DNA of 64,000 bases from Halictus rubicundus. Its lineage: Eukaryota > Arthropoda > Insecta > Hymenoptera > Halictidae. Below the pieces are notes generated by a model. That model did no database searches, was not told where the DNA came from, and saw only the letters and a program-made list of their open reading frames with translations. Shown piece after piece: positions 1 to 12,096 of the stretch (position 1 is its first letter; each line of letters begins with the position of its first letter). Location of the stretch: the NCBI RefSeq assembly GCF_050948215.1, contig NW_027488581.1, positions 1,426,001 through 1,490,000 of the forward strand, read 5' to 3'. A program made the translations under genes and the position numbers.

Positions 1-214
1 AGGATAGGATAGGATAGAGGATAGGATAGGATAGAGGATAGGATAGGATAGAGGATAGGATAGGATAGAGGATAGGATAGGATAGAGGATAGGATAGGAT
101 AGAGGGTAGGATAGGATAGAGGATAGGATAGGATAGAGGATAGGATAGGATAGAGGATAGGATAGGATAGAGGATAGGATATAGGATTGGATAGGATAGA
201 GGATAGGATATGAT

Positions 215-1200
215 AGAGGATAGAATAGGATAGAGGATAAGATAGGATAGAGGATAGGATATGATAGAGGATAGGATAGGATAGAGGATAGGATAGGATA
301 GAGGATACGATAGGATAGAGGATAGGATAGGATAGAGGATAGGATAGGATAGAGGATAGGATAGGATAGAGGATAGGATAGGATAGAGAATAGGATAGGA
401 TAGATGATAGGATAGGATAGAGGATAGGATAGGATTGAGGGTACGATAGGATAGTGGATAGGGTAGGATAGAGGATAGGATAGGATATAGGATATGATAG
501 GATAGAGGATAGGATAGGATAGAGGATAGGATAGGATAGGGAATAGGATATAGGATTGGATATGATAGAGGATAGAGTAGGATAGAGGATAAGATAGGAT
601 AGAGGATAGGATATGATAGAGGATAGGATAGGATAGAGGATAGGATAGGATAGAGGATAGGATAGGATAGGATAGAGGATAGGATAGGATAGGGGATAGG
701 ATAGAGGATAGGATAGGATAGGATAGAGGATAGGATAGGATAGTGGATAGGATAGGATAGTGGATTGGATAGGATAGAGGATAGGATACGATAGATTATA
801 GGATAGGATAGAGAATAGTATATAGGATTGGCTAGGATAGAGGATAGAATAGGATAGAGGATAGGATAGGATAGAGGATACTATATGATAGACGATAGGA
901 TAGGATAGAGGATAGGAAAGGATAGGATAGAGGATAGGATACGATAGAGGATAGGATAGGATAGAGGATAGGATAGGATGGAGAATAGGATATAGGATTG
1001 GATAGGATAGAGGATAGGATATGATACAGGATAGGATAGGATAGAGAATAGGATAGGATAGAGGATAGGATAGGATAGAGGATAGGATACGATAGAGGAT
1101 AGGATAGGATAGAGGATAGGATAGGATAGACGATAGGATAGGATAGAGGATAGGATAGTATAGAGGATAGGATAGGATAGCGGATAGGATAGGATAGAGG
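215..1200 (+). repeat. Higher-order block P, copy 1 (8500-bp spacing)
   Basis: This stretch of variant units recurs at about 8715-9700. Shared landmarks include TTGAGGGTACGATAGG (near 435 and 8935), GATAGAGTAGG (571 and 9071), AGGGGATAGGATAG (near 691 and 9191) and ATACTATATGATAG (near 868 and 9368), all exactly 8500 bp apart. Isolated single-base differences distinguish the copies, for example at 9189 (GGTTAGG against GGATAGG). Left of the block the spacing becomes 8534, a difference of 34 bp or two units. Edges are approximate. Confidence 0.85.
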
Positions 1201-1399
1201 GTAGGATAGGATAGAGGATATGATAGGATAGATGATAGGATAGGATAGAGGATAGGATAGAATAGTGGATAGGATAGGATGGAGGATAGGATAGAGGATA
1301 GGATAGAGGATAGGATACGATAGAGGATAGGATACGATAGAGGATAGGATAGGATAGAGGATAGGAAAGGATAAACGATAGGATAGGATAGAGGATAGG

Positions 1400-4300
1400 A
1401 TAGGATACATGATAGGATAGGATAGAGGATAGGATAGGATAGAGGATAGGATAGGATAGAGGATAGGATACGATAGAGGATAGGATACGATAGAGGATAG
1501 GATAGGATAGAGAATAGAATATAGGATTGGATAGGATAGAGGATAGAATAGGATAGAGGATAGGATAGGATAGAGAATAGGATAGGATAGAGGATAGGAT
1601 AGGATAGGATAGAGGATAGGATAGGATAGAGGATAGGATAGGATAGAGGATAGGATAGAATAGTGTATATGATAGGATGGAGGATAGGATAGAGGATAGG
1701 ATAGGATAGAGGATAGGATAGGGTGGAGGATAGGATAGGATACAGAATAGGATATAGGATTGGATAGGATAGCGGATAGGATACGATAGAGGATAGTATA
1801 GGATAGAGGATAGGATAGGATAGAGGATAGGATAGGATAGATGATAGGATAGGATAGAGGATAGGATAGGATAGAGGATAGGATAGGATAGTGGATTGGA
1901 TAGGATAGAGGATAGGATAGGATAGAGGATAGGATAGGATAGAGAATAGGATATAGGATTGGCTAGGATAGAGGATAGAATAGGATAGAGGATAGGATAG
2001 GATAGAGGATAAGATAGGATAGAGGATAGGATAGGATAGAGAATAGGATAGGATAGAGGATAGGATAGGATAGAGGATAGGATACGATAGAGGATAGGAT
2101 AGGATAGAGGATAGGATACGATAGAGGATAGGATACGATAGAGGATAGGATAGAGGATAGGATAGGATAGAGGATAGGATACGATAGTGGATAGGATAGG
2201 ATAGAGGATAGGATACGATAGAGGATAGGATAGCATAGAGAATAGGATATAGGATTGGATAGGATAGAGGATAGAATAGGATAGAGGATAGGATAGGATA
2301 GCGGATAGGATATGTTAGAGGATAGGATAGGATAGAGGATAGGATAGGATAAACGATAGGATAGGATAGAGGATAGGATAGGATAAACGATAGGATAGGA
2401 TAGAGGATAGGATAGGATAGAGGATAGGATAGGTTGAGGATAGGATAGGATAGAGGATAGGATAGGATAGAGAATAGAATATAGGATTGGATAGGATAGA
2501 GGATAGAATAGGATAGAGGATAGGATAGGATAGAGACTAGGATAGGATAGAGGATAGGATAGGATAGGATAGAGGATAGGATAGGATAGAGGATAGGATA
2601 GGATAGAGGATAGGATAGGATAGAGGATAGGATAGAATAGTGTATATGATAGGATGGAGGATAGGATAGAGGATAGGATAGGATAGAGGATAGGATAGAA
2701 TAGAGGATAGGATAGGATAGAGGATAGGATAGTATAAACGAGAGGATAGTATAGAGGATAGTATAGGATAGAGGATAGGATAGGATAGAGGATAGGATAG
2801 GATACTGGATAGGATAGGATAGAGGATAGGATATGATAGAGGATAGGATAGGACAGTGGATAAGATAGGATAGTGGATTGGATAGGATAGAGGATAGGAT
2901 ACGATAGATTATAGGATAGGATAGAGAATAGGATATAGGATTGGCTAGGATAGAGGATAGAATAGGATAGAGGATAGGATAGGATAGAGGATAGGATATG
3001 ATAGACGATAGGATAGGATAGAGGATAGGAAAGGATAGGATAGAGCATAGGATACGATAGAGGATAGGATAGGATAGAGAATAGGATAGGATGGAGAATA
3101 GGATATAGGATTGGATAGGATAGAGGATAGGATATGATACAGGATAGGATAGGATAGAGAATAGGATAGGATAGAGGATAGGATAGGGTAGAGGATAGGA
3201 TAGGATACAGAATAGGATATAGGATTGGATAGGATAGCGAATAGGATACGATAGAGGATAGTATAGGATAGAGGATAGGATAGGATAGAGGATAGGATAG
3301 GATAGATGATAGGATAGGATAGAGGATAGGATAGGATAGAGGATAGGATAGGATAGTGGATTGGATAGGATAGAGGATAGGATAGGATAGAGGATAGGAT
3401 AGGATAGAGAATAGGATATAGGATTGGCTAGGATAGAGGATAGAATAGGATAGAGGATAGGATAGGATAGAGGATAAGATAGGATAGAGGATAGGATAGG
3501 ATAGAGAATAGGATAGGATAGAGGATAGGATAGGATAGAGGATAGGATACGATAGAGGATAGGATAGGATAGAGGATAGGATACGATAGAGGATAGGATA
3601 CGATAGAGGATAGGATAGAGGATAGGATAGGATAGAGGATAGGATACGATAGTGGATAGGATAGGATAGAGGATAGGATACGATAGAGGATAGGATAGCA
3701 TAGAGAATAGGATATAGGATTGGATAGGATAGAGGATAGAATAGGATAGAGGATAGGATAGGATAGCGGATAGGATATGTTAGAGGATAGGATAGGATAG
3801 AGGATAGGATAGGATAAACGATAGGATAGGATAGAGGATAGGATAGGATAAACGATAGGATAGGATAGAGGATAGGATAGGATAGAGGATAGGATAGGTT
3901 GAGGATAGGATAGGATAGAGGATACGATATAGGATTGGATAGGATAGAGGATAGGATACGATAGAGAATAGGATAGGATAGAGAATAGGATATAGGATTG
4001 ATTGGATAGAGGATAGAATAGGATAGAGGATAGGATTGGATAGAGGATAGGATATGATAGAGGATAGGATAGGATAGAGGATAGGATAGGATAGAGGATA
4101 GGATAGGATAGAGGATAGGATACGATAGAGGATAGGATAGGATAGAGAATAGGATATAGGATTGGATAGGATAGAGGATAGAATAGGATAGAGGATAGGA
4201 TAGGATAGCGGATAGGATATGTTAGAGGATAGGATAGGATAGAGGATAGGATAGGATAAACGATAGGATAGGATAGAGGATAGGATAGGATAGAGGATAG

Positions 4301-4510
4301 GATAGGATAGAGGATAGGATAGGATAGAGGATAGGATAGGATAGAGGATAGGATAGGATAGAGGATAGGATAGGATAGAGGATAGGATAGGATAGAGGAT
4401 AGGATAGGATAGAGGATAGGATAGGATAGAGGATAGGATAGGATAGAGGATAGGATAGGATAGAGGATAGGATAGGATAGAGGATAGGATAGGATAGAGG
4501 ATAGGATAGG
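1400..4510 (+). repeat. 3232-bp higher-order repeat, copy 1
   Basis: Variant landmarks here recur 3232 bp downstream: ACATG at 1407 and 4639, GTGTATAT at 1663 and 4895, TGTTAG at 2313 and 5545, AAACG at 2351 and 5583. The minus-strand translations of 1963-3048 and 5195-6280 are identical over 361 codons, so the copies are near-identical. The left junction lies near 1400, where the upstream sequences of the two copies stop matching. The right junction lies near 4510, where copy 1 enters an ATAGGATTGG unit and copy 2 does not. Confidence 0.88.
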
Positions 4511-4631
4511 ATAGAGGATAGGATATAGGATTGGATAGGATAGAGGATAGGATATGATAGAGGATAGAATAGGATAGAGGATAGGATAGGATAGAGGATA
4601 GGATAGAATAGTGTATATGATAGGATGGAGG

Positions 4632-7600
4632 ATAGGATACATGATAGGATAGGATAGAGGATAGGATAGGATAGAGGATAGGATAGGATAGAGGATAGGA
4701 TACGATAGAGGATAGGATACGATAGAGGATAGGATAGGATAGAGAATAGAATATAGGATTGGATAGGATAGAGGATAGAATAGGATAGAGGATAGGATAG
4801 GATAGAGAATAGGATAGGATAGAGGATAGGATAGGATAGGATAGAGGATAGGATAGGATAGAGGATAGGATAGGATAGAGGATAGGATAGAATAGTGTAT
4901 ATGATAGGATGGAGGATAGGATAGAGGATAGGATAGGATAGAGGATAGGATAGGGTGGAGGATAGGATAGGATACAGAATAGGATATAGGATTGGATAGG
5001 ATAGCGGATAGGATACGATAGAGGATAGTATAGGATAGAGGATAGGATAGGATAGAGGATAGGATAGGATAGATGATAGGATAGGATAGAGGATAGGATA
5101 GGATAGAGGATAGGATAGGATAGTGGATTGGATAGGATAGAGGATAGGATAGGATAGAGGATAGGATAGGATAGAGAATAGGATATAGGATTGGCTAGGA
5201 TAGAGGATAGAATAGGATAGAGGATAGGATAGGATAGAGGATAAGATAGGATAGAGGATAGGATAGGATAGAGAATAGGATAGGATAGAGGATAGGATAG
5301 GATAGAGGATAGGATACGATAGAGGATAGGATAGGATAGAGGATAGGATACGATAGAGGATAGGATACGATAGAGGATAGGATAGAGGATAGGATAGGAT
5401 AGAGGATAGGATACGATAGTGGATAGGATAGGATAGAGGATAGGATACGATAGAGGATAGGATAGCATAGAGAATAGGATATAGGATTGGATAGGATAGA
5501 GGATAGAATAGGATAGAGGATAGGATAGGATAGCGGATAGGATATGTTAGAGGATAGGATAGGATAGAGGATAGGATAGGATAAACGATAGGATAGGATA
5601 GAGGATAGGATAGGATAAACGATAGGATAGGATAGAGGATAGGATAGGATAGAGGATAGGATAGGTTGAGGATAGGATAGGATAGAGGATAGGATAGGAT
5701 AGAGAATAGAATATAGGATTGGATAGGATAGAGGATAGAATAGGATAGAGGATAGGATAGGATAGAGACTAGGATAGGATAGAGGATAGGATAGGATAGG
5801 ATAGAGGATAGGATAGGATAGAGGATAGGATAGGATAGAGGATAGGATAGGATAGAGGATAGGATAGAATAGTGTATATGATAGGATGGAGGATAGGATA
5901 GAGGATAGGATAGGATAGAGGATAGGATAGAATAGAGGATAGGATAGGATAGAGGATAGGATAGTATAAACGAGAGGATAGTATAGAGGATAGTATAGGA
6001 TAGAGGATAGGATAGGATAGAGGATAGGATAGGATACTGGATAGGATAGGATAGAGGATAGGATATGATAGAGGATAGGATAGGACAGTGGATAAGATAG
6101 GATAGTGGATTGGATAGGATAGAGGATAGGATACGATAGATTATAGGATAGGATAGAGAATAGGATATAGGATTGGCTAGGATAGAGGATAGAATAGGAT
6201 AGAGGATAGGATAGGATAGAGGATAGGATATGATAGACGATAGGATAGGATAGAGGATAGGAAAGGATAGGATAGAGCATAGGATACGATAGAGGATAGG
6301 ATAGGATAGAGAATAGGATAGGATGGAGAATAGGATATAGGATTGGATAGGATAGAGGATAGGATATGATACAGGATAGGATAGGATAGAGAATAGGATA
6401 GGATAGAGGATAGGATAGGGTAGAGGATAGGATAGGATACAGAATAGGATATAGGATTGGATAGGATAGCGAATAGGATACGATAGAGGATAGTATAGGA
6501 TAGAGGATAGGATAGGATAGAGGATAGGATAGGATAGATGATAGGATAGGATAGAGGATAGGATAGGATAGAGGATAGGATAGGATAGTGGATTGGATAG
6601 GATAGAGGATAGGATAGGATAGAGGATAGGATAGGATAGAGAATAGGATATAGGATTGGCTAGGATAGAGGATAGAATAGGATAGAGGATAGGATAGGAT
6701 AGAGGATAAGATAGGATAGAGGATAGGATAGGATAGAGAATAGGATAGGATAGAGGATAGGATAGGATAGAGGATAGGATACGATAGAGGATAGGATAGG
6801 ATAGAGGATAGGATACGATAGAGGATAGGATACGATAGAGGATAGGATAGAGGATAGGATAGGATAGAGGATAGGATACGATAGTGGATAGGATAGGATA
6901 GAGGATAGGATACGATGAGGATAGGATAGCATAGAGAATAGGATATAGGATTGGATAGGATAGAGGATAGAATAGGATAGAGGATAGGATAGGATAGCGG
7001 ATAGGATATGTTAGAGGATAGGATAGGATAGAGGATAGGATAGGATAAACGATAGGATAGGATAGAGGATAGGATAGGATAAACGATAGGATAGGATAGA
7101 GGATAGGATAGGATAGAGGATAGGATAGGTTGAGGATAGGATAGGATAGAGGATACGATATAGGATTGGATAGGATAGAGGATAGGATACGATAGAGAAT
7201 AGGATAGGATAGAGAATAGGATATAGGATTGATTGGATAGAGGATAGAATAGGATAGAGGATAGGATTGGATAGAGGATAGGATATGATAGAGGATAGGA
7301 TAGGATAGAGGATAGGATAGGATAGAGGATAGGATAGGATAGAGGATAGGATACGATAGAGGATAGGATAGGATAGAGAATAGGATATAGGATTGGATAG
7401 GATAGAGGATAGAATAGGATAGAGGATAGGATAGGATAGCGGATAGGATATGTTAGAGGATAGGATAGGATAGAGGATAGGATAGGATAAACGATAGGAT
7501 AGGATAGAGGATAGGATAGGATAGAGGATAGGATAGGATAGAGGATAGGATAGGATAGAGGATAGGATAGGATAGAGGATAGGATAGGATAGAGGATAGG

Positions 7601-7742
7601 ATAGGATAGAGGATAGGATAGGATAGAGGATAGGATAGGATAGAGGATAGGATAGGATAGAGGATAGGATAGGATAGAGGATAGGATAGGATAGAGGATA
7701 GGATAGGATAGAGGATAGGATAGGATAGAGGATAGGATAGGA
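4632..7742 (+). repeat. 3232-bp higher-order repeat, copy 2
   Basis: This is the second copy of the block at 1400-4510. A 1-bp deletion near 6916 (TACGATGAGG in place of TACGATAGAGG) changes the spacing from 3232 to 3231 to its right, as the TGTTAG landmarks at 3778 and 7009 show. Copies 1 and 2 are separated by only about 120 bp of ordinary units, so this is a nearly direct tandem duplication. Confidence 0.88.
6800..7741 (+). repeat. 942-bp higher-order repeat, copy 1
   Basis: The TGTTAG landmarks at 7009 and 7451 repeat at 7951 and 8393, and the AAACG landmark at 7047 repeats at 7989, all 942 bp apart. The block sits at the right end of the 3232-bp copy 2 and was therefore duplicated after, or independently of, that larger event. 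Edges are approximate. Confidence 0.82.
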
Positions 7743-8690
7743 TAGAGGATAGGATACGATAGAGGATAGGATACGATAGAGGATAGGATAGAGGATAGGA
7801 TAGGATAGAGGATAGGATACGATAGTGGATAGGATAGGATAGAGGATAGGATACGATAGAGGATAGGATAGCATAGAGAATAGGATATAGGATTGGATAG
7901 GATAGAGGATAGAATAGGATAGAGGATAGGATAGGATAGCGGATAGGATATGTTAGAGGATAGGATAGGATAGAGGATAGGATAGGATAAACGATAGGAT
8001 AGGATAGAGGATAGGATAGGATAAACGATAGGATAGGATAGAGGATAGGATAGGATAGAGGATAGGATAGGTTGAGGATAGGATAGGATAGAGGATACGA
8101 TATAGGATTGGATAGGATAGAGGATAGGATACGATAGAGAATAGGATAGGATAGAGAATAGGATATAGGATTGATTGGATAGAGGATAGAATAGGATAGA
8201 GGATAGGATTGGATAGAGGATAGGATATGATAGAGGATAGGATAGGATAGAGGATAGGATAGGATAGAGGATAGGATAGGATAGAGGATAGGATACGATA
8301 GAGGATAGGATAGGATAGAGAATAGGATATAGGATTGGATAGGATAGAGGATAGAATAGGATAGAGGATAGGATAGGATAGCGGATAGGATATGTTAGAG
8401 GATAGGATAGGATAGAGGATAGGATAGGATAAACGATAGGATAGGATAGAGGATAGGATAGGATAGAGGATAGGATAGGATAGAGGATAGGATAGGATAG
8501 AGGATAGGATAGGATAGAGGATAGGATAGGATAGAGGATAGGATAGGATAGAGGATAGGATAGGATAGAGGATAGGATAGGATAGAGGATAGGATAGGAT
8601 AGAGGATAGGATAGGATAGAGGATAGGATAGGATAGAGGATAGGATAGGATAGAGGATAGGATAGGATAGAGGATAGGATAGGATAGAGG
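7742..8690 (+). repeat. 942-bp higher-order repeat, copy 2
   Basis: This tandem copy of 6800-7741 carries the same order of variant units: ATACGATAG pairs, AGCATAGAGAATAGG, GCGGATAGGATATGTTAG, AAACG, TTGAGG, and the ATTGATTGG unit. It passes into a homogeneous canonical run at its right end. Confidence 0.82.
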
Positions 8691-8712
8691 ATAGGATAGG
8701 ATAGAGGATAGG
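8448..8712 (+). repeat. Homogeneous canonical run of the 17-bp unit
   Basis: About 265 bp (some 15 units) are perfect AGGATAGGATAGGATAG with no visible substitution. Similar pure runs of about 240 bp lie near 4274-4514 and 7500-7745. Such runs are where recent unit-by-unit expansion is most likely, in contrast to the variant-rich bar-coded segments around them. Confidence 0.85.
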
Positions 8713-8714
8713 AT

Positions 8715-9700
8715 ATAGGATTGGATAGGATAGAGGATAGGATATGATAGAGGATAGAATAGGATAGAGGATAAGATAGGATAGAGGATAGGATATGATA
8801 GAGGATAGGATAGGATAGAGGATAGGATAGGATAGAGGATAGGATAGGATAGAGGATAGGATAGGATAGAGGATAGGATAGGATAGAGAATAGGATAGGA
8901 TAGATGATAGGATAGGATAGAGGATAGGATAGGATTGAGGGTACGATAGGATAGTGGATAGGGTAGGATAGAGGATAGGATAGGATATAGGATATGATAG
9001 GATAGAGGATAGGATAGGATAGAGGATAGGATAGGATAGGGAATAGGATATAGGATTGGATATGATAGAGGATAGAGTAGGATAGAGGATAAGATAGGAT
9101 AGAGGATAGGATATGATAGAGGATAGGATAGGATAGAGGATAGGATAGGATAGAGGATAGGATAGGATAGGATAGAGGATAGGATAGGTTAGGGGATAGG
9201 ATAGAGGATAGGATAGGATAGGATAGAGGATAGGATAGGATAGTGGATAGGATAGGATAGTGGATTGGATAGGATAGAGGATAGGATACGATAGATTATA
9301 GGATAGGATAGAGAATAGGATATAGGATTGGCTAGGATAGAGGATAGAATAGGATAGAGGATAGGATAGGATAGAGGATACTATATGATAGACGATAGGA
9401 TAGGATAGAGGATAGGAAAGGATAGGATAGAGGATAGGATACGATAGAGGATAGGATAGGATAGAGGATAGGATAGGATGGAGAATAGGATATAGGATTG
9501 GATAGGATAGAGGATAGGATATGATACAGGATAGGATAGGATAGAGAATAGGATAGGATAGAGGAAAGGATAGGATAGAGGATAGGATACGATAGAGGAT
9601 AGGATAGGATAGAGGATAGGATAGGATAGACGATAGGATAGGATAGAGGATAGGATAGTATAGAGGATAGGATAGGATAGCGGATAGGATAGGATAGAGG
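8715..9700 (+). repeat. Higher-order block P, copy 2
   Basis: This near-identical copy of 215-1200 lies 8500 bp away. Substitutions private to this copy include GGTTAGGGG at about 9189 and GAGGAAAGG at about 9565. The match ends where copy 1 reads GAGGGTAGG (about 1200) and this copy reads GAGGATAGG (about 9700). Confidence 0.85.
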
Positions 9701-11469
9701 ATAGGATAGGATAGAGGATAGGATAGAATAGTGGATAGGATAGGATAGAGGATAGAATAGAGGATAGGATAGGATAGAGGATAGGATAGGATAGATGATA
9801 GGATACGATAGAGGATAGGATAGGATAGAGAATAGGATATAGGATTGGATAGGATAGAGGATAGAATAGGATAGAGGATAGGATAGGATAGAGGATAGGG
9901 TAGGATAGAGAATAGGATATAGGATTGGATATGATAGGATAGAGGATACGATATAGGATTGGATAGGATAGAGGATAGGATACGATAGAGGATAGGATAG
10001 GATAGAGAATAGGATATAGGATTGGATAGGATAGAGGATAGAATAGGATACAAGATAGGATAGGATAGAGGATAGGATAGGATAGAGGATAGGATACGAT
10101 AGAGGATAGGATAGGATAGAGGATAGGATACGATAGAGGATAGGATACGATAGAGGATAGGATAGAGGATAGGATAGGATAGAGGATAGGATACGATAGA
10201 GGATAGGATAGGATAGAGGATAGGATACGATAGAGGATAGGATAGCATAGAGAATAGGATATAGGATTGGATAGGATAGAGGATAGAATAGGATAGAGGA
10301 TAGGATAGGATAGCGGATAGGATATGTTAGAGGATAGGATAGGATAGAGGATAGGATAGGATAAACGATAGGATAGGATAGAGGATAGGATAGGATAAAC
10401 GATAGGATAGGATAGAGGATAGGATACGATAGAGGATAGGATAGGATAGAGGATAGGATACGATAGAGGATAGGATACGATAGAGGATTGGATAGGATAG
10501 AGGATAGGATACGATAGAGAATAGGATAGGATAGAGAATAGGATATAGGATTGATTGGATAGAGGATAGAATAGGATAGAGGATAGGATTGGATAGAGGA
10601 TAGGATATGATAGAGGATAGGATAGGATAGAGAATAGGATATAGGATTGGATAGGATAGAGGATAGAATAGGATAGAGGATAGGATAGGATAGCGGATAG
10701 GATATGTTAGAGGATAGGATAGGATAGAGGATAGGATAGGATAAACGATAGGATAGGATAGAGGATAGGATAGGATAGAGGATAGGATAGGATAGAGGAA
10801 AAATAGGATAGAGGATAGGATAGGATAGAGGATAGGATAGGATAGAGGATAGGATAGGATAGAGGATAGGATAGGATAGAGGATAGGATAGGATAGAGGA
10901 TAGGATAGGATAGAGGATAGGATAGGATAGAGGATAGGATATAGGATTGGATAGGATAGAGGATAGGATATGATAGAGGATAGAATAGGATAGAGGATAA
11001 GATAGGATAGAGGATAGGATATGATAGAGGATAGGATAGGATAGAGGATAGGATAGGATAGAGGATAGGATAGGATAGAGGATAGGATACGATAGAGGAT
11101 AGGATAGGATAGAGGATAGGATAGGATGGAGAATAGGATATAGGATTGGATAGGATAGAGGATAGGATATGATACAGGACAGGATAGGGTAGAGAATAGG
11201 ATAGGATAGAGGATAGGATCGGGTAGAGGATAGGATAGGATAGAGAATAGGATATAGGATTGGATAGGATAGCGGATAGGATAGGATGGAGGATAGGATA
11301 GGATAGAGGATAGGATATGATAGAGGATAGGATAGGATAGAGGATAGAATAGGATAGAGGATAGGATAGGATAGCGGATAGGATATGTTAGAGGATAGGA
11401 TAGGATAGAGGATAGGATAGGATAAACGATAGGATAGGATAGAGGATAGGATAGGATAGAGGATAGGAT

Positions 11470-11603
11470 GCCCCCACCTGTGGGGGCGCTGAATTTGGGG
11501 GCCCGGGGTGCGAGCTGACCCGGGCCCCCGGGGGGGAGCGTAGCTCCCCCCGTGATTGGCCGACACCCCCCGGGATAGTTTCCCGGTTAGTGGGGGGTGT
11601 CGG
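11470..11603 (+). other. Four consecutive GC hairpins at the retroposon 5' end
   Basis: Perfect arms are visible by inspection: 11470-11476 with 11481-11487 (7 bp, loop CCTG); 11497-11507 with 11519-11529 (11 bp, GGGGGCCCGGG and its complement); 11531-11539 with 11543-11551 (9 bp, GGGGGGAGC, loop GTA); and 11560-11571 with 11592-11603 (12 bp, CCGACACCCCCC), the last enclosing a smaller GGGA/TCCC stem. The first arm starts at the first base of the insert, so the RNA would begin with a structured end. The same hairpins are present at 18159-18292. Confidence 0.8.
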
Positions 11604-11724
11604 TCCCCCCTCCCCCCGATAGGGGAGTGGGACCGTGGGGGGTTTTTGGGGAAAGGAAGGGTCGGGGCGTGCCGGATCGCGCCTCCGACGGCCCTTCCTT
11701 CCGGTGGCGGCGTCCTCTTGCTCT

Positions 11725-11970
11725 GGCCGGGGCTGGTTCCTTCGGAACACCGGCCCCGAGCGGGGCACGAGGACTCCGGGAGCTGTGGGTGGACCGAGCT
11801 GGGGCTCGGGAAGCCCAATCCGAAGGCTCCAGGGATGGGGACACCGGGCGGGTCCCTCCGCCCGGGGTCTTATAGCGTAGGCAGTGGGGGAGGCTAACCC
11901 CCTCCCCCGGGGTGGCATGTATTAGCTGGGAGGTGTCCTGTTGAGTACTCGCGTGATCCAGGCACCTCCC
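11725..11970 (+). other. Further GC hairpins in the retroposon body
   Basis: Four more inverted repeats follow. GGCCGG 11725-11730 pairs with CCGGCC 11750-11755 and encloses GTTCC/GGAAC. CCGGGCGG 11844-11851 pairs with CCGCCCGG 11858-11865. GGGGGAGG 11886-11893 pairs with CCTCCCCC 11901-11908. GGGAGGTG 11928-11935 pairs with CACCTCCC 11963-11970. Short open frames exist on both strands here but show no recognisable domain and look like by-products of low stop density in GC-rich DNA. Confidence 0.65.
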
Positions 11971-11995
11971 CTGTAGCTTAGGTGGGCGTGAGGTT

Positions 11996-12096
11996 TTAGT
12001 GGGTAGTCTCCGGGGGCTCCGCCCCCCGGAGAGAATCCCACATAACCCCGGCTTCCCCCAGGGAGTCGGGGTATGTATAAAACATTTCCTCACGAT
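11996..12096 (+). other. Conserved 3' module of the retroposon
   Basis: In order: TTAGTGGGTA (11996-12005); a 10-bp stem TCTCCGGGGG/CCCCCGGAGA (12007-12016 with 12023-12032), itself closed by GTGGG/CCCAC (11999-12003 with 12037-12041); TCCCACATAACCC (12036-12048); a stem ACCCCG/CGGGGT (12045-12050 with 12067-12072); and ATTTCCTC (12084-12091) just before the A-tail. The same order and spacing occurs at 56857-56965 with different loop and stem sequences. Compensated stem changes of this type suggest the fold is what is conserved, as expected for a site read by a reverse transcriptase. Confidence 0.75.

Larger units (their letters stand above)
1..11469 (+). repeat. 17-bp minisatellite (AGGAT)3AG, block 1
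   Basis: The whole block is a head-to-tail array of AGGATAGGATAGGATAG with 12-bp and 22-bp length variants (two or four AGGAT pentamers before AG). Common substituted units carry ACGATAG or ATGATAG in the last pentamer, AGAAT in the first, GCGGAT, TGTTAG, GATAAACGATAGG or TTGAGG. A frequent composite is the 17-bp variant AGAATAGGATATAGGAT followed by the 12-bp TGGATAGGATAG. No C occurs in the canonical unit. The array continues past the left edge of the window. No gene, RNA gene or promoter is visible. The minus strand is open for hundreds of codons only because the repeat lacks stops in that direction. Confidence 0.97.

Noticed and set aside
11453..11469. 17-bp target-site duplication AGGATAGAGGATAGGAT around the type 1 island
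   Set aside because: A 17-bp match on either side is automatic in a 17-bp tandem array, so it is not evidence of a duplication.
11470..11551. Transcription terminators or bacterial-type regulatory hairpins
   Set aside because: The hairpins are part of a poly(A)-tailed insert in eukaryote-like DNA, with no adjacent genes to terminate.
832..11818. Very long minus-strand open frames encoding Tyr-Pro-Ile-Leu/Ser repeats (for example 8395-10248 and 9332-11818)
   Set aside because: They follow from a stop-free repeat read in any minus frame; start codons are chance CAT variants on the + strand, and the frames begin and end wherever a substitution falls. No domain, signal peptide or non-repetitive core is present. 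The same applies to all similar frames up to 63346.
11556..11897. A 113-codon + strand frame in the type 1 island (and its copy at 18245-18586)
   Set aside because: It needs a non-ATG start, has no recognisable domain, runs across strong hairpins, and competes with equally long frames on both strands. Low stop density in GC-rich DNA explains it.
11587..12093. A 168-codon minus-strand frame across the type 1 island, and the 176-codon frame 11388-11918
   Set aside because: They are antisense to the poly(A)-defined transcript direction, and the second runs into satellite. No family is recognised.
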